A stretch of 64,000 nt of DNA from Roseovarius azorensis (GTDB taxonomy: Bacteria > Pseudomonadota > Alphaproteobacteria > Rhodobacterales > Rhodobacteraceae): contig NZ_FOAG01000005.1 in NCBI RefSeq assembly GCF_900109455.1, positions 124,001-188,000 on the forward strand. Reading direction: 5' to 3'. Shown one piece after another: positions 37,823 through 46,663 of the stretch. A program made the position numbers and the translations under genes. The notes under the pieces were generated by a model that saw nothing but the letters and a program-made list of their open reading frames with translations, had not been told where the DNA came from and searched no databases. Numbering within the stretch: the stretch's first letter is position 1; each line of letters starts with the position of its first letter.

Positions 37823-38968
37823 TCACACAGGTTCGCCCCGAGCCATCAGTCCGGGATTGAGAATCTGCCTCGGATCAAACCTGCGCCGCAACCCGTCCTG
37901 CAGCGCGGCCACCGGCGCGGGCAGCGGCGGGAAAACGCCCTGCGTCCGGTCGCCCCGGATCAGCATGGCATGGCCCCCACGCCGCGCCACCGCCCCTCGG
38001 ATTCTGCGCGCGGTCAGCCCTGTGCCCTCGGGGGCCAGCAACCAGATCAGACCGCCACCCCAGTCATAAAACGCCTCTGCGCCCGGCAGATCTGCGACGA
38101 CCCCCGGCGCATCGGTCGGCTTGACCGACAGCCGCCAGACGTCGCCCTCACGGTCCTGAAACGGCCCCACGTCCCGCACATGGCGCCAGTCTGCGGCGGT
38201 CCTGTCCGGATCGGTCTCCAGCGTGAACGCGCCATAATCCGCCAGCAGCGAACCCAGTTCCCTGGCGCGATAGGCGACCGAGTTTTCGAACCCCTCCAGC
38301 CGGATCATCGTGACCGGCGCCCCGCCAGGCCCCCGTTGCAGATGCGCCGCCCCCGTCACCTCGAACGGCGAGCCAAGCGCGCGGGACAGCGCCGCAACCG
38401 CCTGCGCGTCGCTCAACCCCTCCAGCCGCAGCAGCCCTGTCGCGCGCGGCTTGGGCAGAACCTTCAGCGCCACCTCGGTCAGCACGCCAAGGGTGCCGTA
38501 ACTGCCCGCCATCAGCTTGACCAGATCGTAGCCGGTGACGTTCTTCATCACCCGCCCGCCATTCTTGACGATCTCGCCCCGTCCGTCGACGAACCGCACT
38601 CCCAGCAGGAAATCGCGGCAGGCCCCGGTCTGAATTCGGCGCGGGCCGCTGACATTGGCGGCGACCACGCCGCCGATGGTCGGCGTGCCCTCGGTGCCCA
38701 GAAGGCCGCGATGATCCATCGGCTCGAAGGCCAGCCGCTGCCCCTCGGCCTCCAGCGCCGCCTCGACCTCGGCGACCGGCGTGCCCGCCTGCGCCACGAT
38801 GGTCAGCGCGCCGGGCTCGTAAAGCGTGATCCCGCTCAGCGCCGCCGTACTCAGCTTCGCGCCGTTCGAGAGCGCGCCGATGGGCCGGGTGCCACCGCCT
38901 TCGATGCGCAGGGGGCCATCCGCCCCTTTTATGATCCCGGCTAGGTCGGCCTCTGTCTGGGGTGTCAT
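37823..38968 (-). CDS. glcE: Glycolate oxidase FAD-binding subunit
   Basis: 381 residues, a shortened FAD-linked oxidase (PCMH-type) with 'RIEGGGTRPIGAL', 'GTPTIGGVVAANVSGPRRIQTGACRDFLLGVRFVDGRGEIVKNGGRVMKNVTGYDLVKLMAGSYGTLGVLTEV'. The ATG at 38968 follows AGGA and begins at the family start; a longer frame to 39184 is read-through. It lies between glcD and glcF, as in other glc operons. Confidence 0.95.
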   Translation of the reverse strand: MTPQTEADLAGIIKGADGPLRIEGGGTRPIGALSNGAKLSTAALSGITLYEPGALTIVAQAGTPVAEVEAALEAEGQRLAFEPMDHRGLLGTEGTPTIGGVVAANVSGPRRIQTGACRDFLLGVRFVDGRGEIVKNGGRVMKNVTGYDLVKLMAGSYGTLGVLTEVALKVLPKPRATGLLRLEGLSDAQAVAALSRALGSPFEVTGAAHLQRGPGGAPVTMIRLEGFENSVAYRARELGSLLADYGAFTLETDPDRTAADWRHVRDVGPFQDREGDVWRLSVKPTDAPGVVADLPGAEAFYDWGGGLIWLLAPEGTGLTARRIRGAVARRGGHAMLIRGDRTQGVFPPLPAPVAALQDGLRRRFDPRQILNPGLMARGEPV

Positions 38969-39023
38969 TTCACTGTTCCTGAATACTCCGGGGGTCCGGG
39001 GGCGGCGCCCCCGGTTGACACGC

Positions 39024-40457
39024 TCACGCCGCGCGCCGCGCGTCAGAGGCAGCCAGCGGAAACACCTTGGCCGGGTTGAGCAGCCATTTGGGATCGAACA
39101 CGTCCTTGACCGCCATCTGCGCCTCCAGATCGGCGGGCGCGTATTGATGCGCCATGAGATCGCGCTTTTCGATCCCCACACCATGCTCGCCGGTCAGACA
39201 GCCGCCCACCTCGACACACAGCTTGAGGATCTCCGCGCCAAACGCCTCGCACAGCTCCAGATCGCCCGGTTTGTTGGCGTCAAACAGGATCAGCGGGTGC
39301 ATGTTTCCGTCCCCCGCATGAAACACATTGGCCACATCAAGGCCGAACTCTCGCGACATCTCGCCAATGCGCTTCAGGACATGCGGCAGTTGGCTGACCG
39401 GAATCGTACCGTCAAGACACATGTAATCGTTGATCTGTCCCATCGCGCCAAAGGCGGATTTGCGGCCCAGCCAGATCGCGGCGCTTTCCTCGGCGGACCG
39501 GCTCTGGCGCAGCTCAACCGGGTTGTGCCGCCGGGCGATCTCTTCGATCAGCGCCAACTGCTCGTCGATCTCGGCCTCCGAACCCTCGACCTCGATGATC
39601 AGCAGCGCCTCGCAATCGGGATAGCCTGCCTTGGCGAAATCCTCTGTCGCACGGATGCAGGGACGGTCCATGAACTCGATCGCCACCGGCAGCACGCCCG
39701 CCTTGATGATGTCGCTCACACAGGCACCCGCCACCTCGTTGTTGTCAAATCCCACCAGAACCGGGCGCGCGCCCTCGGGCTTGCGCAGGATTCGCAACGT
39801 CGCCTCTGTCACCACACCCAGTTGCCCCTCGGACCCGCAGACAAGGCCCAGCAGGTCGTATCCCTCGGCCTCCAGATGCGCGCCGCCCAGTTCGATCACG
39901 GTGCCATCCATCAGCACCATGGTCACACCCATCAGGTTGTTGGTGGTCACCCCGTATTTCAGGCAATGTGCGCCGCCGGAATTCATCGCGATATTGCCCG
40001 CGATGGCGCAGGCCAGTTGACTGGAGGGATCGGGCGCGTAAAAGAACCCCTGTTCCTCCACCGCTCCGGTGACGCTCAGATTGGTGCGCCCGGTCTGCAC
40101 CCGGATAAAGCGGTTGTCGTAATCCGTCTCCAGCACCGCATTCAACCGCGCCACGCCGAGGATCACGCTGTCCGCCGTAGGCAGCGCCCCACCCGCAAGA
40201 CTGGTCCCGGAACCGCGCGGCACCACCGGCACGCCCATCTCGTGACAGATTCGCAGCGCCTGCGAAACCTCTTGCGTGGTGGCGGGCAGGACCACCGCCA
40301 GAGGCGGGCATTTATAGGCGGTCAGTGCGTCACATTCATAGGCGCGCGTCTCCGAAGGGTCGGAAATCACCGCGTCGGCAGACAGAACCCGTTGCAATCT
40401 TTTGATCAATTCGGCTTTCTGCGCCATGATCTCGGGCCGGGGGGCGGGCATGTCCAT
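39024..40457 (-). CDS. glcD: Glycolate oxidase subunit GlcD (FAD-linked)
   Basis: 477 residues, the catalytic FAD subunit. 'VVPRGSGTSLAGGALP' binds FAD pyrophosphate; 'GNIAMNSGGAHCLKYGVTTNNLMGV' and the C-terminal 'CLTGEHGVGIEKRDLM' are family signatures. The ATG at 40457 follows AGAGGA; the longer frame to 40547 runs through the operator and promoter and is rejected. It is first in glcDEF, controlled through the palindrome at 40473-40497. Confidence 0.96.
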   Translation of the reverse strand: MDMPAPRPEIMAQKAELIKRLQRVLSADAVISDPSETRAYECDALTAYKCPPLAVVLPATTQEVSQALRICHEMGVPVVPRGSGTSLAGGALPTADSVILGVARLNAVLETDYDNRFIRVQTGRTNLSVTGAVEEQGFFYAPDPSSQLACAIAGNIAMNSGGAHCLKYGVTTNNLMGVTMVLMDGTVIELGGAHLEAEGYDLLGLVCGSEGQLGVVTEATLRILRKPEGARPVLVGFDNNEVAGACVSDIIKAGVLPVAIEFMDRPCIRATEDFAKAGYPDCEALLIIEVEGSEAEIDEQLALIEEIARRHNPVELRQSRSAEESAAIWLGRKSAFGAMGQINDYMCLDGTIPVSQLPHVLKRIGEMSREFGLDVANVFHAGDGNMHPLILFDANKPGDLELCEAFGAEILKLCVEVGGCLTGEHGVGIEKRDLMAHQYAPADLEAQMAVKDVFDPKWLLNPAKVFPLAASDARRAA

Positions 40458-40472
40458 GATGTCATCCTCTCT

Positions 40473-40497
40473 AATTGGTAATAAAATATAACCAATT
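40473..40497. promoter_or_regulatory. GntR/FadR-type palindromic operator of glcDEF
   Basis: AATTGGT (40473-40479) and ACCAATT (40491-40497) are perfect 7-bp arms. Extended inward (AATTGGTAATA with TATAACCAATT) the palindrome has 11-bp arms with one mismatch around AAA. It lies 16 bases upstream of the glcD ATG. TTGGT/ACCAA arms are typical of GlcC/LldR/PdhR-type GntR regulators, though usually with a shorter gap. Confidence 0.7.
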
Positions 40498-40540
40498 TTA
40501 GCATATGGCAAGTCAAACCTCACGGATGTAGCGTGCCTGC

Positions 40541-41260
40541 ATGACATGGGCAGATCAACTCACGCATTTCAATCCCCTCGACTTCATCGCGTTTGCCCTG
40601 CTGGTCGGCGCATGGCTTCTGGTCGGCTTCGGGATCGACAACGCGCCGCGGAACCGCCCGTCGGTCTCGGTGCTGATGGCGCAGTACCGGCGCGAATGGA
40701 TGGTGCAGATGGTGGCCCGCGATCCGCGCATCTTCGACGCACAGATTCTGGCCACGCTGCGGCAGGGCACCTCGTTCTTTGCCTCGGCCACGCTAATCGC
40801 CATTGGCGGCACCCTGGCGCTGCTGGGCGATCTGGACCGGGTGATCGGCATTGCCGGGGATCTGACGCCCGGACAGGAACCGGCGATCGTCTGGGAATTC
40901 AAGATCCTGGTGATCCTCGCCTTTCTCGCCAATGCGTTCCTCAAGTTCGTCTGGGCGAACCGCCTGTTCGGCTATTGTGCCGTGGTCATGGCGGCGGTGC
41001 CCAATGCGGCAGATGATCCCTCGGCGCTCGGCCGCGCGCGCAAGGCCGGCGAGATCAACATCACCGCCGCGCGCGGTTTCAACCGGGGCCTGCGCGCGCT
41101 TTATTTCGCGCTGACGACGGTGGCGTGGCTGCTGGGGCCATGGGCGCTGATCGTGGCGACCGGAATGACGGTGCTGGTGCTGTTGCGGCGCGAATTCGCG
41201 TCGAAATCGCGCGCCGTTCTGCTGGAGCCGGACAGGACAACCGATCATGAACGGACATGA
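40541..41260 (+). CDS. DUF599-family membrane protein
   Basis: 239 residues with about four to five membrane segments and the DUF599 pattern: 'DFIAFALLVGAWLLVGFGIDN', 'MAQYRREWMVQMVARDPRIFDAQILATLRQGTSFFASATLIAIGG', 'WEFKILVILAFLANAFLKFVWANRLFGYCAVVM'. Inner-membrane, function unknown. It is divergent from glcD, 83 bases between starts, so the palindrome could in principle affect both. Confidence 0.88.
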   Translation: MTWADQLTHFNPLDFIAFALLVGAWLLVGFGIDNAPRNRPSVSVLMAQYRREWMVQMVARDPRIFDAQILATLRQGTSFFASATLIAIGGTLALLGDLDRVIGIAGDLTPGQEPAIVWEFKILVILAFLANAFLKFVWANRLFGYCAVVMAAVPNAADDPSALGRARKAGEINITAARGFNRGLRALYFALTTVAWLLGPWALIVATGMTVLVLLRREFASKSRAVLLEPDRTTDHERT

Positions 41261-41284
41261 GTGGAATTCGCAGCACGATGCGCT

Positions 41285-41656
41285 ATGATTTTTCGCATGA
41301 GACAGTTTTCTCTCATGCTCGCCGCCTGTCTTATCGCCTCGGTCAGCGCCGCGGATGAGCCGCAAATCCTAGATGTCGCGGTCGCGCAATCCGGTACGGG
41401 CTGGCGGGTGGGCGTGACGATCGCGCATCCCGATACCGGCTGGGATCACTATGCCGACGGCTGGGAAGTGCTGGACAGCGACGGCAATCGTCTTGGTTAC
41501 CGCATCCTGCATCACCCGCATGTCAACAAACAGCCCTTCACCCGGTCCCTGAACAACCTCGTGCTATCCGACGGCGCGCGCGAGATTTTCGTCAGAGCGC
41601 ATTGCTCTGTGGATGGCTGGTCGGACGAGACGGTGCGCGTGGAACTCCCGCGCTGA
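41285..41656 (+). CDS. Small exported protein
   Basis: 123 residues (or 119 from an ATG at 41297). A signal peptide ('RQFSLMLAACLIASVSA') precedes a compact ~100-residue beta-rich domain: 'PQILDVAVAQSGTGWRVGVTIAHPDTGWDHYADGWEVLDSDGNRLGYRILHHPHVNKQPFTRSL'. This resembles a fibronectin/transglutaminase-accessory-like fold common in alphaproteobacterial exported proteins. No strong ribosome site is visible at either start; it begins 24 bases after the DUF599 gene and may be translated by coupling. Function unknown. Confidence 0.75.
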   Translation: MIFRMRQFSLMLAACLIASVSAADEPQILDVAVAQSGTGWRVGVTIAHPDTGWDHYADGWEVLDSDGNRLGYRILHHPHVNKQPFTRSLNNLVLSDGAREIFVRAHCSVDGWSDETVRVELPR

Positions 41657-41794
41657 GCGGGCCGGGGATGAGCCGCGCGTGCGACGGCCTCAACGCCACA
41701 CCACCTCCGCAAACCGTGATGCCCCCCATCACAAAGCCTGAATTGACGCCGCGTTCAATTCCCGTAATCTGCGATCTCCGAGCGCGAGGAATCC

Positions 41795-43027
41795 ATGCAC
41801 AAATCCGCCCCCCTCATCACGCCTGTGCTGATCGCAGGCTGCACGATCATCCTGATCTCTTTCGCGATCCGTGCGTCGTTCGGCGTGTTCCAGATCCCGA
41901 TCGCGTCCGAATTCAACTGGCCGCGCGCCGAATTCTCGCTTGCCATCGCGATTCAGAACCTCGCCTGGGGGATCGGTCAGCCGCTCTTTGGCGCGATGGC
42001 CGAAAAGGTCGGTGACCGCAAGGCGATAATCCTTGGCGCGCTCGTCTATGCGGCGGGGCTGGTGCTGTCCTCCTTCGCGGTCACGCCCGAGGCGCATCAG
42101 ATATATGAGATCCTCGTCGGATTCGGCATCGCGGGCACCGGCTTTGGCGTGATCCTCGCCGTGGTGGGACGGGCAAGCTCGGACGAGAACCGCTCGATGA
42201 GCCTTGCCATCGCCACCGCCGCCGGATCGGCGGGGCAGGTATTTGGCGCGCCTCTGGCCGAATTCCTGCTCGGTATCATGACCTGGCAGAGCGTGTTCTT
42301 GATCTTTGCCGCCGTCATCATCGCCGTGCTGGCCATGCTGCCGATGATGCGCGCACCGGATCCCGTGGACCGCAGCGTGATCGAGGACTCGATGGGAACG
42401 ATCCTGCGCCGCGCCTTTCGCGACCCGTCCTATACGCTGATCTTTCTGGGTTTCTTCAGTTGCGGCTATCAGCTTGGCTTCGTCACCGCACATTTCCCGG
42501 CCTTCGTGACCGAGATGTGCGGCCCCATCCTGCCCGGCGGCGCGCTGCACAGTATCGGCATCACCACCACATCAGCGCTCGGCGCGGTGGCGATCTCGGT
42601 GATTGGCCTCGCCAATATCGCGGGCACGCTGACGGCGGGCTGGCTGGGCAAACGCTATTCCAAGAAGAACCTGCTGGCGGGCATCTATCTGGCGCGCACG
42701 CTGGTGGCGGCGGCCTTCATCATGACGCCGATCACACCTGCGACGGTGCTCTTGTTCTCGGTCTCGATGGGGGCGCTCTGGCTTGCCACCGTACCGCTCA
42801 CCTCCGGCCTCATCGCGCATATCTACGGGCTGCGCTACATGGGCACGCTTTACGGGATCGTGTTCTTTTCCCACCAGCTTGGCAGCTTCATGGGGGTCTG
42901 GCTGGGCGGCAAGCTCTATGACCTACACGGCGACTACACCCTGGTCTGGTGGGTCGGCGTGGGGGTGGGCGCATTCTCCGCCATCGTGCACCTGCCGGTC
43001 AGGGAACGCCGGCTGCTGGCCGCCTAA
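41795..43027 (+). CDS. Major facilitator superfamily transporter (OFA/MCT-like)
   Basis: 410 residues with 12 predicted membrane segments. The N-terminal half has 'FGVFQIPIASEFNWPRAEFSLAIAIQNLAWGIGQPLFGAMAEKVGDRKAI', the pattern of the oxalate/formate and monocarboxylate group; the central loop is short. It is probably an inner-membrane organic-anion transporter; the substrate is unassigned. Ribosome site GAGGAATCC before the ATG. The TAA stop overlaps the stop of the convergent hydrolase gene by two bases. Confidence 0.85.
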   Translation: MHKSAPLITPVLIAGCTIILISFAIRASFGVFQIPIASEFNWPRAEFSLAIAIQNLAWGIGQPLFGAMAEKVGDRKAIILGALVYAAGLVLSSFAVTPEAHQIYEILVGFGIAGTGFGVILAVVGRASSDENRSMSLAIATAAGSAGQVFGAPLAEFLLGIMTWQSVFLIFAAVIIAVLAMLPMMRAPDPVDRSVIEDSMGTILRRAFRDPSYTLIFLGFFSCGYQLGFVTAHFPAFVTEMCGPILPGGALHSIGITTTSALGAVAISVIGLANIAGTLTAGWLGKRYSKKNLLAGIYLARTLVAAAFIMTPITPATVLLFSVSMGALWLATVPLTSGLIAHIYGLRYMGTLYGIVFFSHQLGSFMGVWLGGKLYDLHGDYTLVWWVGVGVGAFSAIVHLPVRERRLLAA

Positions 43028-43947
43028 TCGCGCATCAGGTCGCGCATCGCGTGCAGCACCTGGTCAGTGTGGGTGTAGGTCAGGCCGTGGCCCGCGCCCT
43101 CGATCACCTCTTGGCGCGCATTGCGGTTGATCTCGGACAGCCGTGCCATGCTGCGGATCGGAATCACGCTGTCGTCCCGCCCCCAGATCGCTAACACCGG
43201 CAAACCCGCCTCGGCGATATCGGCATGCGCCCCGGTCATATCCTCGGACACCATGCCAAGTATCGAACGCCGCACAGCAGGAACATAACCGTGCCAGCGC
43301 AACTCTGCCTGTTGCAGATCGACGATCCCCTCGACCGAACCGGGCAGGTGCCGTTCGCCCTCGCATCCCCGGCGAAAGGAGCGGGGGAAGAGGGCAAGCA
43401 TCAGCCAGTTGCCCAGCAGCCCGCCCCACACCACCAGCCGCGCCAGCGTCCCCAGATCATGCCCCAGCCCGGCAGGCGCGATCAGCACCAGCTGCCGCAG
43501 GCGTTCAGGATACAGCGCGCCAAAGGCGGTGGCGATCGCCCCGCCCATCGAATAGCCCATGAGGGTGATGTCGCCGTCGATCCCCTGATCCTCCAGCAAT
43601 TCCTCCAGCTGGGTGACAAAGAACGCACTGTCCTGCGGACAATCCGGCCGGTCGCTGTAACCGCGTCCGTAGAGATCATAGATCAGCACGCGAAAGCCCA
43701 TCGCCCCCAACCCCGCCGCGATCCCCAGCCAGACAAAGCACGGCGTGGTCAGCCCATGCACGCAGACCGCCACCGGCCCGCGTGCGGCCCCCAGCCAGCG
43801 GTAATGCGTCACCCCGCGCGACAGCGTGGCGAAGGTACCCGGTGCGTCCCGGCGCGCAGCCTCATCCATGACCGGCTTCATCGCCTCGCGCAGCCATGGC
43901 AGGGCGATCAGCACCCCGAGGCCAAACGCCAGCCCCGCCCAGATCAC
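43024..43947 (-). CDS. Alpha/beta hydrolase
   Basis: 307 residues. A hydrophobic N-terminal helix (1-18) suggests a membrane anchor. 'VAVCVHGLTTPCFVW' holds the oxyanion HG, 'LMGYSMGGAIA' the nucleophile serine, 'IWGRDDSVIP' the acid and 'EGAGHGLTYTHTDQV' the histidine. The substrate is unknown. The start overlaps the upstream cyclodeaminase-family gene by 4 bases, so it is the last gene of a three-gene operon with that gene and the EamA transporter. Confidence 0.85.
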   Translation of the reverse strand: MIWAGLAFGLGVLIALPWLREAMKPVMDEAARRDAPGTFATLSRGVTHYRWLGAARGPVAVCVHGLTTPCFVWLGIAAGLGAMGFRVLIYDLYGRGYSDRPDCPQDSAFFVTQLEELLEDQGIDGDITLMGYSMGGAIATAFGALYPERLRQLVLIAPAGLGHDLGTLARLVVWGGLLGNWLMLALFPRSFRRGCEGERHLPGSVEGIVDLQQAELRWHGYVPAVRRSILGMVSEDMTGAHADIAEAGLPVLAIWGRDDSVIPIRSMARLSEINRNARQEVIEGAGHGLTYTHTDQVLHAMRDLMRD

Positions 43948-44861
43948 CCCGCCGTCCTCCAGGCATCGAGGATATAGCGGCTGGTCATCAGATCCAGATG
44001 CGCCCCACCACCATTCTTGAACAGCGTGATCTCATCGTCTGAGCGACGCCGGAACTTCTCCGGCTCGTAGTAATCGGCGATCAGATGATCGCGCGCGATC
44101 ACCCCTGCCTCCAGTGGAATCTTTATCTCTCCGATATGGCCGACGGTGGTGTCGTAGCTGTCCACGAACACACGCGCGCGTCGCAGCGCCACATCATCCG
44201 CCTCGCGCATGTCGGGGCGGTAGGCCCCGATCAGGTCGATATGCTGACCAGGGCGGAACCACTCGCCCTTTATCAGCGGATCGGTGGACATGGTGGCAGA
44301 GGTCACGATATCGGCGGCGCGCACCGCCTGTTCCAGATCGTCCGCCACCTGCATGCCCTCACACTCCGCCGCCATCGCAACGGCATTGGCGCGGGTGCGG
44401 TTCCAGACGGCAAAGCGCGCCGACGGAAAGGCCGCGCGATAGGCCTGCCAGAGCGACCGACCCACCGTGCCCGCCCCCACGATCAGGATCGACTCGCTGT
44501 CCGATCGCGCCAGCCGCGTCGCGGCATAAAGACTGTCGCCTGCGGTCTTCCACTTGGTCACCAGGTGAAAATCGACCAGCGCCTCCAGCGTGCCACTGGC
44601 ATCGTCATAGAGATTGACCGCCCCGTTGATCATCGGGTCGCCCTTCTCCGGGTTGCCCGGAAAGATCGTGGCGGATTTCACCGCGATCCCCATGCCGTCG
44701 ATCCAGGCCGCGCGATTGAGCAGCGTATCCTTGCCGCGATAGAGAAAGATATCGCCGATCTCGGCTCGGGGCCGTTCATGGCCGACCTGAAACGCGGCGC
44801 ACAGACTCAGCCAGTCCAGATGCGCCTCACCTTCGGCAAAGGGGATGATCGTCAGGGTCAT
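43944..44861 (-). CDS. Ornithine cyclodeaminase / mu-crystallin-family enzyme
   Basis: 305 residues. The NAD-binding loop is 'SILIVGAGTVGRSLWQAYRAAFPSARFAVWNRT'; 'YRGKDTLLNRAAWIDGMGIAVKSATIFPGNPEKGDPMINGAVNLYDDASGTLEALVD' is the substrate-domain hallmark. Members include ornithine cyclodeaminase, ketimine reductases and iminosuccinate reductase. The sequence does not decide which. Ribosome site GAAGGAG before the ATG at 44861, which rejects the longer frame to 45602. It lies 17 bases after the EamA transporter gene. Confidence 0.88.
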   Translation of the reverse strand: MTLTIIPFAEGEAHLDWLSLCAAFQVGHERPRAEIGDIFLYRGKDTLLNRAAWIDGMGIAVKSATIFPGNPEKGDPMINGAVNLYDDASGTLEALVDFHLVTKWKTAGDSLYAATRLARSDSESILIVGAGTVGRSLWQAYRAAFPSARFAVWNRTRANAVAMAAECEGMQVADDLEQAVRAADIVTSATMSTDPLIKGEWFRPGQHIDLIGAYRPDMREADDVALRRARVFVDSYDTTVGHIGEIKIPLEAGVIARDHLIADYYEPEKFRRRSDDEITLFKNGGGAHLDLMTSRYILDAWRTAG

Positions 44862-44878
44862 TGGCGTCTCCTTCGTGT

Positions 44879-45847
44879 CTAGCGGCGGTATTTTGGGGCC
44901 TTGGTGACCAGCGTCGCATCCTTGACCGACTCGCGCCACAACAGATAGAGGCCCGATCCGACAATCAGCGCAATCCCGATCCATGCGGTGGCGTCGGGCC
45001 AGGTGCCGAACACCGTCACCCCCCACATGATCGCCATCGGCATGGCGACATATTCGAACGGTGCGGCAAAGGCAGCCTCGGACAGCCGATAGGCCTGTGA
45101 AATGAACAGCCCCCCCAGCATCCCCGACACGCCCAGCAGGACCAGGATCGGATAATCCCCCGTCTCGGGCCAGGCCCAGGCCCGGAACATGAACTCCAGC
45201 GAGGGGTGCCCCATCCCGGCAAACCGCCCGTCCCCCAACCCCAGCCCGATGAGTGCGCTCGCGATCACAAAGGTCAGCTGGATATAGAACGCCATCGTCG
45301 GCGCGCTCTCGGTGCCACCGATCTTGCGCGTCAGCATATGCAGCGTGGCATAGAGAAACGCCGCCGCAATCGGCAGCAACGAGGCAAGCTGAAACGCCGC
45401 CGTACCCGGCTTGACGATCACCAGCACGCCGATGAACCCGACGCCGATCGCCGCCCACCGGCGCGCGCCAACCGTCTCGTGCAGGAACACCACCGAAAAC
45501 ACCGTGATCACCAGCGGCGAGACAAAGAAGATCGCCGTCGCATCGGCAATTGGCAGGGCGGCCAACCCCAGAAACAGGCACATGTTGGCGCTGACCACGC
45601 AAAGCCCGCGAATGAGATGCACCAGCGGGCGACGGGTGCGCAACAGACTGAAACCCCCGGCAAAAGGCATGATGAAGGCCGCAAAGATCAGGGTTCCGAT
45701 CACCGCCCGGATGAACACCACCTGATGCAGGGCATAACTGTCCGACAGAAACTTGATCCCCACATCATTGACCGAAAAGCACAACACCGCCGCCAAGGCA
45801 TAGGCGGCGCCGATCAGGTTGGAACGCTGAACGGTTGCGGTGGTCAT
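44879..45847 (-). CDS. EamA/DMT-family transporter
   Basis: 322 residues with ten membrane segments and two EamA repeats ('GAAYALAAVLCFSVNDVGIKFLSDSYALHQVVFIRAVIGTLIF' and the second after residue ~160), a drug/metabolite transporter of the inner membrane. ATG 45847 begins closest to the first membrane segment; an in-frame ATG at 45880 is possible and neither has a strong ribosome site. It heads a minus-strand operon with the cyclodeaminase-family enzyme and the hydrolase, so it may export or import their substrate. Confidence 0.85.
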   Translation of the reverse strand: MTTATVQRSNLIGAAYALAAVLCFSVNDVGIKFLSDSYALHQVVFIRAVIGTLIFAAFIMPFAGGFSLLRTRRPLVHLIRGLCVVSANMCLFLGLAALPIADATAIFFVSPLVITVFSVVFLHETVGARRWAAIGVGFIGVLVIVKPGTAAFQLASLLPIAAAFLYATLHMLTRKIGGTESAPTMAFYIQLTFVIASALIGLGLGDGRFAGMGHPSLEFMFRAWAWPETGDYPILVLLGVSGMLGGLFISQAYRLSEAAFAAPFEYVAMPMAIMWGVTVFGTWPDATAWIGIALIVGSGLYLLWRESVKDATLVTKAPKYRR

Positions 45848-46198
45848 GCTGGTCCGTGATTGATCTTTGTCCCGATACATGAGGGAACCAACCCGGTATT
45901 GTAAACCCCCGGTGTCCTGTTCGCAATCGCGAGAACCATGAAGCGGACGTTGGTAGCGGCTGAGGAGCCGCGCGGTCGCAGGGCCAGGGACTGGCGAAGC
46001 AACGCTTGTAGCTGCCGCTTTGTGCCAGAAAAGTCATTATGATTTCAAAGTGTTGCACTTCACCTCAAAATCGCCAGGCCGTCAGACGGCCCGGCGATCG
46101 CGCGGCGGCGCTACGCGCCTTGTTTCGCGCGAGTGGCAACCTCAATGTCCCCTTAGGCCAAGCCCGACCGCTCGACCAACCGTCTGCAAGGCACACCT
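45848..46198. other. Gene-free gap between EamA transporter and UPF0178 gene
   Basis: This 351-base gap holds the dispersed repeat copy B (45986-46105). The part at 45848-45985 must contain the promoter of the EamA operon; I could not choose a -35/-10 pair. A 97-codon open frame across 45765-46058 spans the repeat and the transporter start and is not considered a gene. Confidence 0.6.
45986..46105. repeat. Dispersed intergenic repeat, copy B
   Basis: This ~120-base block matches 19642-19760 at about three quarters of positions. Its right end is a strong hairpin (46070-46082 with 46086-46098, 12 of 13 pairs, loop CAG), followed on the minus strand by TTTTGAGG. It therefore doubles as an intrinsic terminator ~100 bases after the stop of the UPF0178 gene, the same position copy A holds after sdaA. 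Confidence 0.75.
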
Positions 46199-46654
46199 TC
46201 ACGCACCGGAACCTTTGGCCTCCCGCACTGCCCGCTCCAATGCCTCCAGAAAACGCGAGCGGTCGGCCTTTGTGAACCCTCGTCCACCCCCCTGCCGGAA
46301 CGGGTCGGCGGCGCGCAGGTCGGCCATGAGATCCCGCGTAGCCAGCACATTGCCGATATTGGCGCGCGTCAGCGCCTCGCCGTTATGCTTCACCACCAGC
46401 GCCCCCGCCTCGACGCATTTCGCGGCCAACGGAATATCCCCGGTGATCACCACATCTCCCGCCCCTGCGCGCTCGGCGATCCACATATCGGCCACGTCCG
46501 GGCCATCGGGCACGATCACGCTTTCCACCAGCGGATTGCGCGAGGGCCGCAGACCACCGTTGGAAACCACGAACATCCGCAGCCCGTGCCGTGTCCCCAC
46601 CCGTTCGACCTCGTCCTTGACCGGGCAGGCATCGGCGTCAACGTAGATCGTCAT
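46199..46654 (-). CDS. UPF0178/YaiI (DUF188) family protein
   Basis: 151 residues with the PIN-like family motifs '[20 protein letters not shown]' at the N-terminus, '[26 protein letters not shown]' in the middle and '[18 protein letters not shown]' near the end. Predicted cytoplasmic, probably a nuclease-fold protein; the activity is not established. It lies 9 bases after fghA and ends the run AEC transporter-fghA-UPF0178, with repeat copy B as probable terminator. Confidence 0.93.
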   Translation of the reverse strand: MTIYVDADACPVKDEVERVGTRHGLRMFVVSNGGLRPSRNPLVESVIVPDGPDVADMWIAERAGAGDVVITGDIPLAAKCVEAGALVVKHNGEALTRANIGNVLATRDLMADLRAADPFRQGGGRGFTKADRSRFLEALERAVREAKGSGA

Positions 46655-46663
46655 CGCAACGCC

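Noticed and set aside
45765-46058. 97-codon minus-strand frame starting MQHFEIIMTFLAQSGSYK
   Set aside because: It starts inside dispersed repeat copy B and runs into the EamA gene in the wrong frame. I treat the sequence as the repeat, not as a gene, although its first 25 residues may recur wherever the repeat does.
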